From Phorcus lineatus (lineage: Eukaryota; Mollusca; Gastropoda; Trochida; Trochidae), in contig OV121082.1 in assembly GCA_921293015.1 (NCBI GenBank), forward strand, positions 52,410,971 to 52,474,970: a DNA stretch of 64,000 bases, read 5' to 3'. A program made the position numbers and the translations under genes. The notes under the pieces were generated by a model. It saw nothing but the letters and a program-made list of their open reading frames with translations. It ran no database searches and was not told where the DNA came from. This document shows, piece by piece, positions 53,383-64,000 of this stretch (positions are counted from its first letter, which is position 1; each line of letters starts with the position of its first letter).

Positions 53383-54009
53383 TTATGTTTTGCCATTTAA
53401 TTTTGGCGCATATTTACGAATGAAATATGATTCTTTCAAAAGTAAATCATTATCATTGTTATAATTGAGTTTATATATCGGGAAAACCTTGAACTTGCCA
53501 TTACCACATTTTTCTAAATGTTCACTGAGAGGGATAGTTCGATTTCGGGGCTGGTTAATGTGGGATCGATGAAGGTTCATTCTTCTCTTTAATTTTTGCT
53601 CTGTTTTCCCGATATATTTCTCATTACATCCAGCACATATGATTACATAAATAACATTTTTGGTGTCACAATTCATGTTTTGTTTAACAACAAATGTATC
53701 CTCTGGTGAAATATTTATGGAACATCCTTCAATAATACCTTCAAACGTGAAGCAACGTGAATCTCCACACTTTGATACTTTCGGAATAACCTCAACTGAG
53801 TCAAATCTAGAATTAGTCAAAATTTTGCGTAAGTTTTTGGGTTGCTTACGGCTGTTTATGAAATTGCATTTATCGACAATCTTTTTCATTTTTTGACTAG
53901 GACTTAAAATAGGAAGATAACGTTTCACGATAGACATAGCATTATCATGATTAGGGTTAAAAGTGGATACAAGATTAAGATTATTTTGAGTATTGATATT
54001 CTTTTCCAC
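53383..54009 (-). pseudogene. Penelope-like element: linker and GIY-YIG endonuclease domain
   Basis: A 208-codon frame. Residues 1-80 are the RT-to-endonuclease linker (IVKRYLPILSPSQKM, CNFINSRKQPKNLRKIL). A CxxxxC pair follows at 81-86, then the GIY-YIG domain: VIYVIICAGC (119-128), KYIGKT (131-136), a basic helix LKRRMNLHRSHI (140-151) and LSEHLEKC (161-168). The frame ends in a stop at 53383. The endonuclease nicks target DNA to prime reverse transcription. It is out of frame with the upstream RT; the first ~10 codons overlap that frame. Without the frameshift it would be the C-terminal part of one polyprotein. Confidence 0.87.
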
Positions 54010-54843
54010 TTTAGATCTCTGGTCTCTGATCTCTGGTCCATATTTAAAGCTTTTGATATACTATCACTTATCAACTTTTCTGGATAGTTTTGTTTAAGTA
54101 AAAAGTTGTTCAGTTCATCAAGGCGATTGATTTTAACATCACCATCAGAAACAATTGTACAAACTCTTCTTGCTAAACAATAGGGAATGTTGCGTTTGGT
54201 ATGATGGGGGTGGCATGAACCAAAGTCCAGATACTGATGTGAATCTGTTTTCTTATAGAATATATCCGTTGCTATGATACCTCCTGTATCTATCTTAACA
54301 ATGACATCAAGAAAATTCAAATGTTCATCATGGCATTCCATGGTAAATTTCATGGAAGGGTCAAGAGAGTTAAGGATTTCGTGAATAGTTTGAAGAAGGT
54401 TATTGTCGTTTTTAAGTATGATGAAGCAGTCATCTAAAAAACGTTTCCACGAATTTTCTACGTGCTCTTTCATTGAAAGGTCAAAAACCTCCCCAACTTT
54501 GGAATAGAATAAACTTTCCAAATAGCCAAGTACTAAAGTTGCATAAGTTGGCGCCACTTTTGTGCCCATTGCTACCCCTTTATTTTGAGAGTAAAAACAT
54601 CCATCAAAATAAAACACATTATTTTCAATAACAAGACTTAAAGCTTCAATGATAAAATCATTTGAAAATCTATATGGTATTTCATGGCGAGATTTATCAA
54701 GCCAATATTTGACAGCTTTTAGTCCGAGCTCTGTATCTATATTACTATATAAATTGACCACATCAAAACTTACCAATTTGGATCCCTCTGGTACCTGTTG
54801 TGGGAGCTTACATAAAAAATCAATATCATGAGTATTATGATTA

Positions 54844-54860
<17 letters not shown>
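53925..54860 (-). pseudogene. Penelope-like element: reverse transcriptase domain, N-truncated and frameshifted
   Basis: The frame opens in the inverted terminal repeat, so its ATG at 54860 is fortuitous. Element sequence begins within the RT: VPEGSKLVSFDVVNLYSNI (motif A, catalytic D33), GVAMGTKVAPTYATL (motif B, 95-109), FLDDCFII (motif C, 141-148), and HLNFLDVIVKI plus the thumb up to about residue 270. The N-terminal RT blocks are missing. Near 54010-54040 a short duplication (gatctctgg twice) marks the shift out of frame; the last ~40 codons are read-through noise. RT of this type is related to telomerase RT. Confidence 0.88.

Positions 54861-64000
<9,140 letters not shown>

Overview
This is an AT-rich stretch of an invertebrate animal nuclear genome. 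Three things suggest a lophotrochozoan, and probably a mollusc: the spliced three-finger gene, the retroelement mix (a tyrosine-recombinase element, a Penelope-like element with a hammerhead ribozyme, several LINE types) and the density of short TTAA-flanked elements. Species is not determinable here. There are no bacterial-type genes, rRNA, CRISPR array or convincing tRNA. Open frames of 60-130 codons are common by chance in such DNA, and most mean nothing.

One host gene can be read with confidence. It lies on the minus strand from 26774 down to 8838: a signal-peptide exon, a 15.5 kb intron, a cysteine-rich exon, a 2.0 kb intron and a terminal exon. All junctions have GT/AG sites in phase 1. 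The product is a 136-residue secreted, probably GPI-anchored Ly6/uPAR (three-finger) protein.

Its large intron (11191-26698) and flanks are filled with dead mobile DNA: a Tc1-like remnant at 17.2 kb and a mariner copy (18.15-20.55 kb) broken by a TTAA element and by a 5'-truncated LINE. Two snapback elements and another mariner remnant lie at 6.5-7.7 kb, downstream of the gene.

From 29.7 to 38.2 kb there are further TTAA elements, a LINE 3' remnant, and an apparently complete 4.44 kb tyrosine-recombinase retrotransposon (gag-like, RT/RNase H with a methyltransferase-like tail, recombinase). Its split direct repeats (A1...B1-A2-B2) and MT-like region make it PAT-like. It sits inside a TTAA element.

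The most striking region is 42.6-49.5 kb. A 6.48 kb foldback-type element has terminal arms that are inverted arrays of a 63-bp unit (about 20 units left, 15 right), capped by palindromic blocks. It is inserted in a TTAA element. It contains a second inverted-repeat element with a perfect 9-bp target duplication, which holds a LINE 3' fragment. Its right arm carries a 264-bp retroposed copy of the same LINE family with a perfect 13-bp target duplication.

At 53.2-54.9 kb is a truncated, frameshifted Penelope-like element (minus strand; RT plus GIY-YIG). Its 3' end encodes a hammerhead ribozyme, and a degraded inverted copy caps the other end; TA microsatellites lie on both sides. The remaining intervals (most of 1-6.5, 38.2-42.3, 49.5-52.4 and 55-64 kb) show nothing recognisable.
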